A stretch of DNA of 64,000 bases from Alligator mississippiensis (lineage: Eukaryota; Chordata; Crocodylia; Alligatoridae): NCBI RefSeq assembly GCF_030867095.1, contig NC_081830.1, positions 37,121,832 through 37,185,831 on the forward strand. The letters run 5' to 3'. The notes beneath the pieces are model-generated. The model was not told where the DNA came from, ran no database searches, and worked only from the letters and a program-made list of their open reading frames with translations. A program made the translations under genes and the position numbers. Each line of letters begins with the position of its first letter. The stretch's first letter is position 1. Shown here one piece after another: positions 39,801 through 47,300 of this stretch.

Positions 39801-40486
39801 AGCCCTTGGGCAGAGCTCGGTACAACTTCCCCACCTGCATGGACCTGCACTGACAGCCCACCAGGTCCTGCCTCTCCTTCCCTTTGCAAGCGACAGCGAC
39901 CTCTCCACCTACTGGTGGCTGGGCCTGCACCAGCTCCAGCAGCCCCTCCCGAGGCGGGGCAGAGTTAAGGCCGTAGCTCAGGATCTTACCCAGGACGACT
40001 CCTCACCACGTCCCCGTTCAGATGCATCGCGATCAGCTTTTGTTTCCCCGAGCCCACCCCCGGCAGGATTTTGGGGCATGCCCTGGGCAGTCGCGCGTGG
40101 AGGGGGCGAGGGGGCCGGGAGCGCCAGGAACCGTGCTTGCAAGGAGGGGACGGGCAGCCCCTCCCCCCCCACGCAGGGGGAGAGCACGGCCCAGCTCCCC
40201 TCCCCCGTGGGACCCTCCGCACCAGAGCGCAACTGGCCAGGGCAGAGCCGCCCGGCTCGGGACAGCAGCGACAGCCAGGACTTCACCCCCACCAACCCGA
40301 CACCCACCCCGGCCATGAGACCCCTCGGCCCCTACGCCCCTCCCCGCCCCCACCCCGGCCGTGAGACCCTCCCCCTCCCATACACCCGCGCCAGCCACGG
40401 GACTCCCGGCCCTGCCCCTGCCCCTGCCCCTGCCCGCTGCGCTCGGGCCGCACCCGGCCCGGGGCCCGGCGCTCACCAGCGTCCAT
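12773..40486 (-). CDS. ATG4B: Cysteine protease ATG4B, complete, 13 coding exons
   Basis: ATG4B is the cytosolic cysteine protease that trims the C-terminus of LC3/GABARAP to expose glycine and later removes lipidated ATG8 from membranes. The coding exons are 40477-40486, 31522-31620, 30883-30954, 27064-27162, 25902-26003, 24924-24996, 24063-24142, 19005-19195, 17849-17927, 17211-17356, 16046-16102, 14690-14783 and 12773-12846. Every junction is GT/AG and phases agree. The total is 1176 nt, or 391 residues plus stop; the human protein has 393. The triad is Cys73 ([11 protein letters not shown]), Asp276 and His278 (YLDPHTTQ). LC3-interacting motifs are YDTL at 8-11 and FEIL at 386-389. The protein looks functional. 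It converges with DTYMK and shares a CpG-island promoter with THAP4. ATG4A is less likely given the synteny. Confidence 0.97.
12847..14689 (-). other. ATG4B: ATG4B intron 12
   Basis: The intron holds a hAT-like family A copy (13444-13705). The rest shows purine-rich stretches near 13960-14250 and no recognisable exon or repeat. Confidence 0.8.
13444..13705 (+). mobile_element. hAT-like non-autonomous element, family A copy 2
   Basis: The left end reads CAGTGGTTCTTAACC and the right end, reverse-complemented, CAGTGATTCTCAGCC, so short terminal inverted repeats are retained. The body aligns with the copies at 9743 and 54531, for example TTGCAAAGAACTCAGAAA and CTATGGATTCCT. It has no coding capacity. 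Confidence 0.8.
14690..14783 (-). CDS. ATG4B: ATG4B coding exon 12
   Basis: It encodes [20 protein letters not shown] through NPDVLNLTP. The [10 protein letters not shown] segment is typical of ATG4B C-terminal regions. Confidence 0.95.
14784..16045 (-). other. ATG4B: ATG4B intron 11
   Basis: GT/AG bounded intron; no exon or repeat is recognised inside. Confidence 0.8.
16046..16102 (-). CDS. ATG4B: ATG4B coding exon 11
   Basis: This 57-nt, 19-codon exon encodes [19 protein letters not shown], phase 0 on both sides. The acceptor is TTTTTCAG and the donor GTTTGT. Confidence 0.95.
16103..17210 (-). other. ATG4B: ATG4B intron 10
   Basis: GT/AG bounded intron; no exon or repeat is recognised inside. 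Confidence 0.8.
17211..17356 (-). CDS. ATG4B: ATG4B coding exon 10 (catalytic Asp/His)
   Basis: It encodes [18 protein letters not shown] through [12 protein letters not shown]. Asp276 and His278 of the triad are in LDPH. The first residue is Glu, created at the junction, where human has Gly. The donor is GTGTGT. Confidence 0.96.
17357..17848 (-). other. ATG4B: ATG4B intron 9
   Basis: Short GT/AG bounded intron; nothing further is seen. Confidence 0.8.
17849..17927 (-). CDS. ATG4B: ATG4B coding exon 9
   Basis: It encodes [20 protein letters not shown] and YFIGYV, then donor GTGAGT. The [19 protein letters not shown] block is an ATG4 hallmark. Confidence 0.96.
17928..19004 (-). other. ATG4B: ATG4B intron 8
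   Basis: GT/AG bounded intron. Overlapping chance open frames occur on both strands between 18045 and 18590, but none has a recognisable motif. Confidence 0.8.
19005..19195 (-). CDS. ATG4B: ATG4B coding exon 8
   Basis: It encodes residues 179-242, [16 protein letters not shown] through [15 protein letters not shown]. The [16 protein letters not shown] core is unchanged from human, while the SNWM stretch and the loop after it differ, as expected for the least conserved part of the protease. Confidence 0.95.
19865..19968 (+). repeat. Penelope-like terminal fragment
   Basis: The block AGCTGTGTTGGTCTAAGGAC followed by ATAGGCAGACAAGGTTCTTT matches the left end of the unit at 52658-53690 almost base for base. 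It then breaks into a short local duplication of GGGTGAATC and T-rich sequence. Only the end survives. Confidence 0.75.
20430..20530 (-). repeat. Possible CORE-SINE head
   Basis: The segment CTGAACTGAAATCCAGACCTGG resembles the reverse complement of a tRNA-derived SINE promoter region of MIR type. It is strongly diverged and could be chance. Confidence 0.3.
21008..21061 (-). mobile_element. hAT-like end fragment (family B)
   Basis: Read on the minus strand, it starts CAGAGGCTGGCAATCTATGG and continues with GTGGGCAGGATTTGG. This resembles the left end of the element at 55962 (CAGGGGTGGGCAAAATATGG). The other end was not identified. Confidence 0.45.
21752..22450 (+). mobile_element. Solo LTR fossil of an endogenous retrovirus-like element
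   Basis: The block is about 0.7 kb. It starts TGTCAC and ends near a CA, with CCAAT-like sites (TATTGG, GATTGG), a TATA box GTATAAAAGG at about 21969-21978 and GC-rich sequence after it. No internal viral genes flank it, so it reads as a solo LTR. Retained CpG sites suggest it is younger than the surrounding SINEs. The family is not identified, and the ends are approximate because no clear target duplication was found. Confidence 0.55.
24063..24142 (-). CDS. ATG4B: ATG4B coding exon 7
   Basis: It encodes [20 protein letters not shown] and TVVMEEI. The acceptor is CCCATAG and the donor GTAAGT. Confidence 0.95.
24143..24923 (-). other. ATG4B: ATG4B intron 6
   Basis: The intron contains a reverse-oriented CR1 3' end at about 24535-24700. 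The remainder is unremarkable. Confidence 0.8.
24535..24700 (-). mobile_element. CR1 LINE 3' end, degenerate
   Basis: On the plus strand it reads GGCCAAAAGGGACCATTA, ATCATTTAATCAGACC and AATTTCACCCA. This is the reverse-complemented 3' UTR of a reptile CR1 subfamily. It is short, 5'-truncated and old. Confidence 0.6.
24924..24996 (-). CDS. ATG4B: ATG4B coding exon 6
   Basis: It encodes [20 protein letters not shown] and AQVL plus two bases of Lys. [13 protein letters not shown] is a conserved substrate-groove segment. Confidence 0.95.
24997..25901 (-). other. ATG4B: ATG4B intron 5
   Basis: GT/AG bounded intron with a short (ATT)n run near 25790. No exon or mobile element is recognised. Confidence 0.8.
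25902..26003 (-). CDS. ATG4B: ATG4B coding exon 5
   Basis: It encodes [20 protein letters not shown] through SYYSIHQI (residues 94-127). The acceptor is CTCTTAG and the donor GTAAGA. Confidence 0.95.
26004..27063 (-). other. ATG4B: ATG4B intron 4
   Basis: GT/AG bounded intron; no exon or clear repeat is recognised. Confidence 0.8.
27064..27162 (-). CDS. ATG4B: ATG4B coding exon 4 (catalytic cysteine)
   Basis: It encodes [20 protein letters not shown] through CRHLGR (residues 61-94). The nucleophile Cys73 sits in [11 protein letters not shown]. The acceptor is GGCTGCAG and the donor GTAAAC. Confidence 0.96.
29950..30090 (-). repeat. MIR SINE
   Basis: The plus strand shows the reverse complement of MIR in the right order: GGAACTGAGGTCAAGAGAAG, then GTGACTTGCCTAAGGTCACC, then a diverged tRNA-like head. 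The GACTTGCCTAAGGTCA core is well kept. Confidence 0.8.
30378..30710. mobile_element. Penelope-like hairpin unit
   Basis: Arms of about 80-90 bp at 30447-30540 and 30631-30710 are inverted copies. Shared blocks include ATTAGACCAACA, CCTTTAATTGCAAGCTTTTG and GGCATTGGAGAAAGGATT. The left flank GTTGTAGCCATATTGGTCTA has the same layout as the Penelope-like unit at 52658. There is no ORF; it appears to be terminal repeats only. Confidence 0.7.
30718..30736. repeat. (AT)n microsatellite
   Basis: A perfect AT dinucleotide run directly follows the A-rich end of the hairpin unit. Confidence 0.9.
30883..30954 (-). CDS. ATG4B: ATG4B coding exon 3
   Basis: It encodes [20 protein letters not shown] and FPAI (residues 37-60), then donor GTAAGT. 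The [14 protein letters not shown] block is highly conserved in ATG4 proteases. Confidence 0.95.
30955..31521 (-). other. ATG4B: ATG4B intron 2
   Basis: Short intron between exons 3 and 2, GT/AG bounded. Nothing else is recognised. Confidence 0.85.
31522..31620 (-). CDS. ATG4B: ATG4B coding exon 2
   Basis: It encodes residues 4-37, [15 protein letters not shown] through [14 protein letters not shown]. It contains the N-terminal LIR-type motif YDTL. One residue is missing relative to human near residue 14. Its splice sites are TCACCAG on the 5' side and GTACTT on the 3' side. Confidence 0.95.
32832..33116 (+). mobile_element. CR1 LINE 3' end
   Basis: This 5'-truncated copy has the signature 3' region GACATTAGGAAGAACTTCTT, CTTCAAGAGGAGGTTAG and CCCTTCCGGCCCTAACA. 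It ends in a (TATGAATC)n-type tail at 33090-33116. It is well preserved compared with the other CR1 remnants. Confidence 0.88.
33910..33924 (+). promoter_or_regulatory. CTCF-like motif
   Basis: CCAGTAGATGGCAGC fits the CTCF core CCASYAGRKGGCRS at every position. It lies in ATG4B intron 1, and occupancy is inferred. Confidence 0.45.
35290..36024 (-). mobile_element. hAT-like non-autonomous element, family B, reverse copy
   Basis: The left end is CAGGGGTGGGCAATTATTTG and the right end, reverse-complemented, is CATGGGTGGGCAGAATATGG. The subterminal bases match the element at 55962-57150 with the ends swapped, so this copy is in opposite orientation. The interior is GC-rich and has no transposase motif. 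No clear 8-bp duplication remains. Confidence 0.75.
36768..36950 (-). mobile_element. CR1 LINE 3' end, degenerate
   Basis: The plus strand reads TCATAGAGAAGTTGGGCTGG then CACCTAGTTTAACCCCCTAC. This is the reverse complement of the CR1 3' terminal region, which is TAGATGACC-like before the TCTATGA tail. It is short and diverged. Confidence 0.6.
40477..40486 (-). CDS. ATG4B: ATG4B coding exon 1
   Basis: It holds only ATG GAC GCT G, followed by donor GTGAGC. Residues MDA match the human start, and the split Ala codon is completed by exon 2. The preceding 5' UTR lies in the CpG island. Confidence 0.9.
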
Positions 40487-40587
40487 GACGCCGCCGCCCG
40501 GGCCCGGGGGGGCTGCGGCTACGGCACCTTCCACATCCACAAGCAGGGGCACAGCCTACCCCGCTGAGGCCGGGGCCCCTGCGCCTG

Positions 40588-40596
40588 ACCAATCAG
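40588..40596 (-). promoter_or_regulatory. CCAAT box (NF-Y site) upstream of ATG4B
   Basis: ACCAATCAG on the plus strand reads CTGATTGGT toward ATG4B, a standard inverted CCAAT element. It lies about 100 bp upstream of the ATG4B start codon, suggesting a start site between roughly 40490 and 40570. Confidence 0.6.
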
Positions 40597-40689
40597 CGCC
40601 CGGCTCGCTCTGCAGCTGCGCCGGGGTTGGCCGGCGGGAGCTCGCCAGGCTGGGCTGCGCCGCGCCGCTTCCTGCTCGGCCTGGGGGTC

Positions 40690-41196
40690 GCCATCTTGTT
40701 GTACGGAACGGGAACTCATTCGGGAGGGAAGTCTGTGGGTCAGCATCGGGGCCGACGGCGGAGAATGAACTGGGGGACTCCGCAGAAGCTGGACCTTGGC
40801 TGCAGGCCAGCCCTTCGGCCCGGACGTACCGTGAGTAGTTGAGGTACGTGGGCGCCACCATCATGTTGTACGAACCCGGCGGGCCCCGCCCCCTTTTTCC
40901 AACATGGCGGCCTCCCTACAGCTCCTCCCAGCCCTCCCTCGGGGCTCCCACCCCACAAACAAAGCAGCTTCCCTGGGGCCTCCGGCGACCGCCGCCCCAC
41001 AGAACCAGTAAGGCGCTAAGCGGGGAGCCTACGCCGCGCCCAGGCCCTGGACAGCTTCCCATACGGCCGCGCCCCGATCAAAATGGCGGCGGCCAGCTGG
41101 CGGGTGCCATCTTGGTTGACGGCGCCGCCGTATAGAATCCCCTCCTCAGGGAAGGGGGCAGCTGAGGTGACCTGGCTCCGCCATCTTGCCGTACGG
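40690..41196. promoter_or_regulatory. Cluster of six YY1-like sites with a repeated 17-bp motif
   Basis: Plus-strand copies lie at 40690-40706 (GCCATCTTGTTGTACGG), 40858-40872 (CCATCATGTTGTACG), 41106-41122 (GCCATCTTGGTTGACGG) and 41180-41196 (GCCATCTTGCCGTACGG). Opposite-strand cores are AACATGGCGGCC at 40901 and AAATGGCGGCGG at 41081. CCATCTT/AAGATGG is the YY1 core. The shared GTACGG extension goes beyond the usual YY1 matrix. Confidence 0.75.
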
Positions 41197-41276
41197 CGGC
41201 CGCGGCCTGCGCGGGGAGGGGCCGGGCTGGGCTGGGGACGGGGACGGGGACGGGCCCGGCCGCGGGCCGGCCGGAG

Positions 41277-41353
41277 ATGGTCATCTGCTGCGCCGCCCTG
41301 CACTGCTCCAACCGGCAGGGCAAGACGCACCGCGGCGCCGTCTCCTTCCACAG
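41277..41353 (+). CDS. THAP4: THAP4 coding exon 1
   Basis: It encodes MVICCAALHCSNRQGK through AVSFH plus two bases of Arg26, then donor GTAACC. It supplies the first two zinc ligands of the THAP finger (Cys5, Cys10). The ATG in GGAGATGG is the conserved start. Confidence 0.94.
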
Positions 41354-44300
41354 GTAACCGCCGGGCCCCCGTCCCCCCGGGACACGGGCGGGTGGGCCCC
41401 CCTCCGCCCTGGCGGACCGACGGGCGGCAGCGCCCCGCCCCGCACGCGCGCACGGGCTGCCACCCCCGGGCTCACACACACGCACACACACACGACACCC
41501 CCCGCCCAGCGCAGCCCCGCCCCACCCCCCCCGACAGCTGCACGCCTCCCTGCCCCCCCCTCCACGCGCACTCTTGCCTTTCTCGCCCCCGCCCCAGCCG
41601 TCCGCGCACACAGGCCGACCTGGTCCGTGCCCGCCTCGCCTCTTGCCACCCACAACCCCCTCGAAGCCGTGGGGACTGGTGCGCCAGGAAGGCCCCGGCA
41701 CCAGAGGCGGGCGAGGAGCCGGCTGCAGGGAAGGCCGGGGTTGCAGCGTAACCTGGATGTAAGATTGTTGCCAAAACCAGTGAGTAGTTTCGTAGGACGT
41801 ATTGACGGGTGGCCTGGGCAGGTCGTGCAGTGCATGATTTCCCCAGTGCACATCACAGGTGAGGCCTCCCCTGCAGCACCGCGTCCAGCTTGGGGCTCTG
41901 AGAAGGATGGGGACGAGGTCAAGGGAGCCCAGAGGAGAGTGATGATCTCATTAAAGGACTAGAAAACATGTCTAGGGAAAGGCTGGGAGGACTGGCTTAT
42001 TTAGTCTGAAGAAGGGAAGACTGAGGGGAGCTGGTAATGTCCTTCGAAAGCAAAAAGAGTTGTTAGAGGAGAACTGATTGTTGTCCCCTTTCATCTGTCT
42101 GCTGAGGGCCGGCCAAGAAGTAATGGTTTTAAATTGCAGCAAGGGAGATTTAGGTTAGATATTAGGAAGAACTTTCTGGTGGCCTGTGGTTCAGCTCTGG
42201 AACAGGATCTGGAGAGCAGCTGTGTAACCTGGCGCTGGAGGCCTGTAAGTGCCAGTCAGGGAAGCATCTTTCTGGAGTGGTGTAGACAGAGATGATCCTG
42301 CTTTGAGCAGGGGGTTGGACTAGATGACTTTGCAGAATCCCTTCCAGCCCTGTTTTGCTGTGATTCTGTAGATGCAGACAACTGGATGGACAGACAGACA
42401 GACAGCTGTCCTCTGTTCTCCAAAGCTAGCAGTCGTACCCACCTCCTGTGCTGCAGATATGCATGCCTTCTCATCCCTCTGACTGGCAGATACATTCTTG
42501 TCCTCCACTCTCAGTAGGTTCCTCTCTCACCAGAGTAATTGCTTAGCCCTGCTGACTCATTCATTTCTTCCTCTCCACTCAGACACATTCACCCTCCCCT
42601 TTATCTATCTAGTTCTTAGGCGTGTGTGTTTTCCTGTTATCCCTACTTGTCTCCAGCTGGTCAGGGTACAAAGGGTACAACTGTTTAATCTTGCTGAACT
42701 CAATCTCTTGCTCTAGAATTGTGTGGGGAACATGCACATTTTCCCCTGACACATGTTGCTTCCCCTACATATCCCTTACAAGCAGGTATAACTGCTTAAT
42801 CCTGCTGGACACTTGAGGTTGTTGATCTGGGTGATAGGATCCAATATATACATCTCAGTTTCCCAAATATCCACAGTTCTCTTCTCCACCTCTGACATGC
42901 TCTTCTTTCTGTTCCCCCACACTTCCTTCAACCTGCACCCCAGTAGAAGAGAGATCTTGATTGCTATATCTTTAGGTTATTGGTGAGTGAGGTCCACACA
43001 TTTCCTTCCCCTTCTGTCCCTGAGCATGTTTGTTGTTGCCCTTCCCCCTAATTACTCCTTTTTGGCCTTGACTACACTACATAGTTGTGTCATTTATCCT
43101 GTGTTTTTTCAGTTCCTTATAGCTGAGTTAGCTGACACAGCTGCTGACTGCAATGTTACAGTCTGTGTATAGGCAAGGACCACTTGTGTTTAGCCTGATG
43201 GCATCTTTAATCATGACTAGCTGACAGCATGCTCAGCATGACTTATCTACGCTGGCAACAAAGCCCCAGGCAGCTCAGGTTAGCTAATTTAGCACTTATG
43301 ATTTGAACCAACAACAATATTAGATGACACCTAAAATGCATTGCCCTACCCAAAAGATCTCCCACTGGATGTAACTGTAATTTACCCATAGAAACTTTGC
43401 CATTGTTGTTGAAGCTCTTAGTTGAGATGCACCATATACTGACCAAAGAGTGTATATGCGGATATAGTTTATAATGGCATAAAATAAAATAAACTATGCC
43501 AGCTGCTGCAACTGCATCTACGTTAAAGTTCTTGCCAATATAAAAGCACTGAAGAAGAAAATGAGCCCTATAACAAATGCTGCTGTACTAGCAAAAGTTT
43601 CTATTGTAGATATGGCTCTGATGAGTGGGGTTTAGATTATTCTCTCCTGTTGTTGATGAGGAACACAGATGTCTCTCCTCTCCCCACTCCCCAGATTCTC
43701 ATTCTCTCCTTTCAATCTCTGGCCTTGTCAGTAACACTGTAACTTTGCCTGGTAATACCCTGATGTTGGTGATAAGGGGCAAACACACATTCTTCCAATT
43801 TCAAGTCTCAGCTAGTAGGTATAAGAGAGAGGCTGGGTAAGGGGGGTGCATGTGTTCTTACCCTCCTTTTGAACAATGTAACAGAGAGCTTGGTTTTGCA
43901 GTATCCTTGAATGGGGTTGAGAGGGCAAACAGGAAAGTGTTAGGATGAGGTTTATTTTTTGGTGTACACACAAAGTTGCCAGTGCTTCCTTTATTCTAAC
44001 TTTGCAGGTTCTGATCTCATGAGACAGGTAAAGTTTCCTCCCTCGCATTACATACGCATAGTTTTTCTTCTGTGACAAATCCCTTTACTGCTGGTGGCAC
44101 AGAGGAGAAACTGTTAAGTACTGAACAATACTTGCTTTTTTTTTCCCCTACCAGAAACATCCACAACATGACAGTTGCTGCCTGGCTGCATTTAAGAACT
44201 GAATATGACTAAAGAGAAATTATATGTAATGCTTGCCTTTAAATTAAGGAAAGAAAATGTGTTCCCTGTGCACAAAACTAGCCATAAGCTTCACTTGCAT

Positions 44301-47300
44301 TAAAAACTGCAACAGCATCTCTCATTTGCTGACCAAAAACCTACCCTGATTCTGTTGTGTGCACCTGTTAAAAAATGTACAGTATGCTGTTGTCTTTTCC
44401 TTATACTGAACTTCATAATGATTGGCAGAAGGCAGGGTGGATTTGCACCTTAGATTCTATAAATCCAAGATATAGCATGAGCTTTCGTGAGCTCAAGCTC
44501 ATTTTATCAGGTGCTGCTCTGATGAAGTGTTTGATGAAGTGAGCTCAAGCTAATGAAAGTTCATGGAATACATCTTGGATTTAGTTAGCCTATAAGGTGT
44601 AAATCTACCCTGCCTTCTGCCTGGCTTCAGAATAATGCACCTCTCTTTATAAAGATTTGTATCCCTTCTTGTATGGATTTTGTGATTTGTTTTTACAGTT
44701 TCAGGTTATTGTGAGGTTTGTGGTTTTTTTTAAAGCTGCAGTGTGTGAGCCTGGTTGCCAGGGGTAGATAATATGTTCATTTTGGAGATGCTCATAAATC
44801 GGTAGGTAGTATGGTCCCAACCCTTGATCAGGCACACTCCGGTATCTGCATGCATCTCATGGACAACTGTGAGAGTACAGGGATCCATCTGCAGGGATCC
44901 AGTTGCAGGAAAGGAACCTTAGTTCAAAACTGTTGCAAAATAATTCCAAATTAAGATGATTTCTCTGAGTCCACATGGTAGGTCTTGTCTGCCTAGTTCA
45001 ATATTTAATTTCCCCTCTCCTAGAATACTTTCTGATTGGGATATGAAAAGTTACTGAGATCTTCTATGAAAACAATTAAGTCCTTGGTTATATTTTTGTT
45101 GTTTCTGGAGAAGAGCCACTGACAGTCTAAAATGAGCATTTGTGACAATGCTAAGAAAAATAGTGTGTGGAAACCCTGCACTTTCTTAGTATTGAGACCT
45201 GAATTCAGGATGTTTTACATGTTGTTTAACATGCTTTCATTGCACAGAATAAATGCCAATTAGCTCTTGAAGGGTGCAGTTGGGTTATATTATTGTTCTG
45301 ATTAAGGCTAATGGTTAAAAGATCTGAGCAGGGCAGAAGATTTTAGACTTCACAGTATCTCATCCTGCCTAACCTACAAGTAGCATCATGTATTTTGGCT
45401 GGCATAACCAAACAATAGAGTGGTCTTTTGCTTGCTAACTGATTTTAATTGACAGGCAAGCACAAAGCTAACTGGTTCTGCCCTCCCTGTGGACTTTCAT
45501 TGCCAGTAGAGGGAAATGCATAGTGAAAGTTCCAGAGCAAAGTAATCAGTCATCACCAGCCAGCCATAACCAATACATTCCTGCTTTCTAGAGAAGTTTG
45601 TTTTCCTGAACTTACTGCCTACTGACCATTTTCCTCCTTTGATTTCAGAAATACTGTATGTGATTACTGTTTTGCAGGTTCCCCCTGAAAGACTCAAAAC
45701 GCCTGATCCAGTGGTTAAAAGCAGTTCAGAGGGACAACTGGACTCCTACCAAGTACTCTTTTCTCTGCAGTGAGCACTTCACCAAAGATAGTTTTTCCAA
45801 ACGGCTGGAGGATCAGCACAGGTTACTCAAGCCTACAGCTGTGCCAACCATCTTCCAGCTCACGGAGAAGAAAGGTGACAACCAGGGCTATGTCAAATGT
45901 AGAAGAAAAATAGCAATCCAGGTACCACTGAGCGATGGAGAACAAACAAGGGAAGGAGGCTGTGAGGTAGTACAGAGAACCTTATCTTCCAACCAAGACT
46001 TCATGATAATGCAAGAGATGGAGCAAGTGACTCTGCAAGCTGAAATTGGGTCAGTGCCTGAGCAGGAAGAGACTATTCAGGGCCAGTTGGAAGGGCCTCT
46101 GAGAAGGACGTTAGCTGATAACTTAGTTTCAAAGACAGGAACCCAGAAAAAGCCAGAAAGACTGCCTGAAGAGGAGTGTCCTGAAGCCACCATCCATACC
46201 GGCAGTTGGATAACAGATAGAAGCGGTATATCGATTGATGACTTCACACCTCCAGTATCTGGGGCTTGCAAATTTATTGGCTCCCTCCACTCTTACAGCT
46301 TTTCCTCTAAGCACACCAGGGAGAGACCATCATTCCCAAGGGAGCAACTTGAGAGGAAAAGGCCAAAGCGAGATGTGGAGCCAAGCTGCAGCAGCAATAT
46401 CATGGGGCATGATAAGAACTTGGCAGAAAGTTCCCCTAATTCATCACTTACAGTGACCCCTCAGAAGCCATCCCAAAGTCTGTCAGCATCCCCTGCAGAC
46501 CTTACCCCACAGCCGGCAACAGAGGCTGTGGTAGGTCAGAAAGGAGACACAGATGCTAACCCCATGTCAATCAATGAAGTCATTATGTCCGCCTCAGGAG
46601 CATGCAAGCTCATAGACTCCCTCCATTCATACTGTTTCTCCTCTAGGCAAAGCAAAAGTCAAGTGTGCTGCCTCCGTGAGCAGGTAGAGAAGAAAAATGG
46701 AGAACTGAAGCTGCTGAGGCAGAGAATCAGCCGCTCTGACAGTCAGGTCAGAAAGCTGAAAGAGAAGCTTGATGAACTGAAGAGGATCAGTTTCCCATAC
46801 TTGAATAGTCTCCTCTCCCAGGACTGTGGTTAGTACTTTCTATGCCTTTAAGTTCAGGGCAGAACCCCTCCTTCCTGCTAAAAAAAGGAGGTGGGCTAGT
46901 GAAAGTGTGCCTGTTTAGAAGAGTTTCAGTGCAATCCTTCACATTGGGCTGGTGTTTTTTCTCATTTTCAGTGGAAAGTGCTCAGATCACTCGATGCTTT
47001 TTCCTCCCCAGATGTTTTTAATTGGCTCAGTTTCAGTTTGAACCTGATGATAAAGTTCGTAGACAAATACTTGTGACGGAGAAGTAAAGGATGTTGGGTG
47101 TACTGTCAGATTCTGGGTGTGTTGTAGCAGCCATTTTCATTAGGGGTTCAGGTGGTATCAACTAGTACTGGGTGAAGTGGGAGGCAGTAAATCAAGTTGA
47201 GTCCTTCCAGCGTCACTCATTATTTGAAAACGTGTTCCAAACATATACATAATTTGAGAATTTGTAAGGGAACAGTCACTGATTATGCGTGTTTGGGAGA

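Larger units (their letters stand above)
31621..40476 (-). other. ATG4B: ATG4B intron 1
   Basis: This 8.9-kb first intron is the largest of the gene. It contains a CR1 3' end (32832-33116), a CTCF-like site (33910), a hAT element (35290-36024) and a reverse CR1 remnant (36768-36950). The stretches 31621-32831, 33117-35289 and 36951-39879 show no recognisable exon. The part beyond 39880 lies in the CpG island. Confidence 0.8.
39880..41760. promoter_or_regulatory. CpG island, bidirectional ATG4B/THAP4 promoter
   Basis: GC content and CpG density rise sharply here compared with both sides. The island covers ATG4B exon 1 (minus) and THAP4 exon 1 (plus), whose start codons are about 790 bp apart. 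It is TATA-poor and carries NF-Y, ETS-like and multiple YY1-like sites, the usual design of housekeeping divergent promoters. Long open frames in this interval are a by-product of GC-rich sequence with few stop codons. Confidence 0.88.
41354..45677 (+). other. THAP4: THAP4 intron 1
   Basis: The intron begins inside the CpG island. It contains a (CA)n-like run near 41468-41495, a CR1 3' end (41895-42372), a (GACA)n run (42387-42405) and a Penelope-type hairpin (44425-44620). The stretch 42406-44424 shows no recognisable gene or clear repeat. Confidence 0.8.

Noticed and set aside
40022-40488. Open frames of 97-147 codons around ATG4B exon 1
   Set aside because: They are low-complexity proline- and glycine-rich products of GC-rich promoter DNA. 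The real exon is ten coding bases with a donor site.
41078-41962. Long overlapping open frames on both strands (up to 258 codons)
   Set aside because: They lie in the CpG island, where stop codons are rare, and the translations are Pro/Arg/Gly-rich without motifs. Only the THAP4 first exon is supported.
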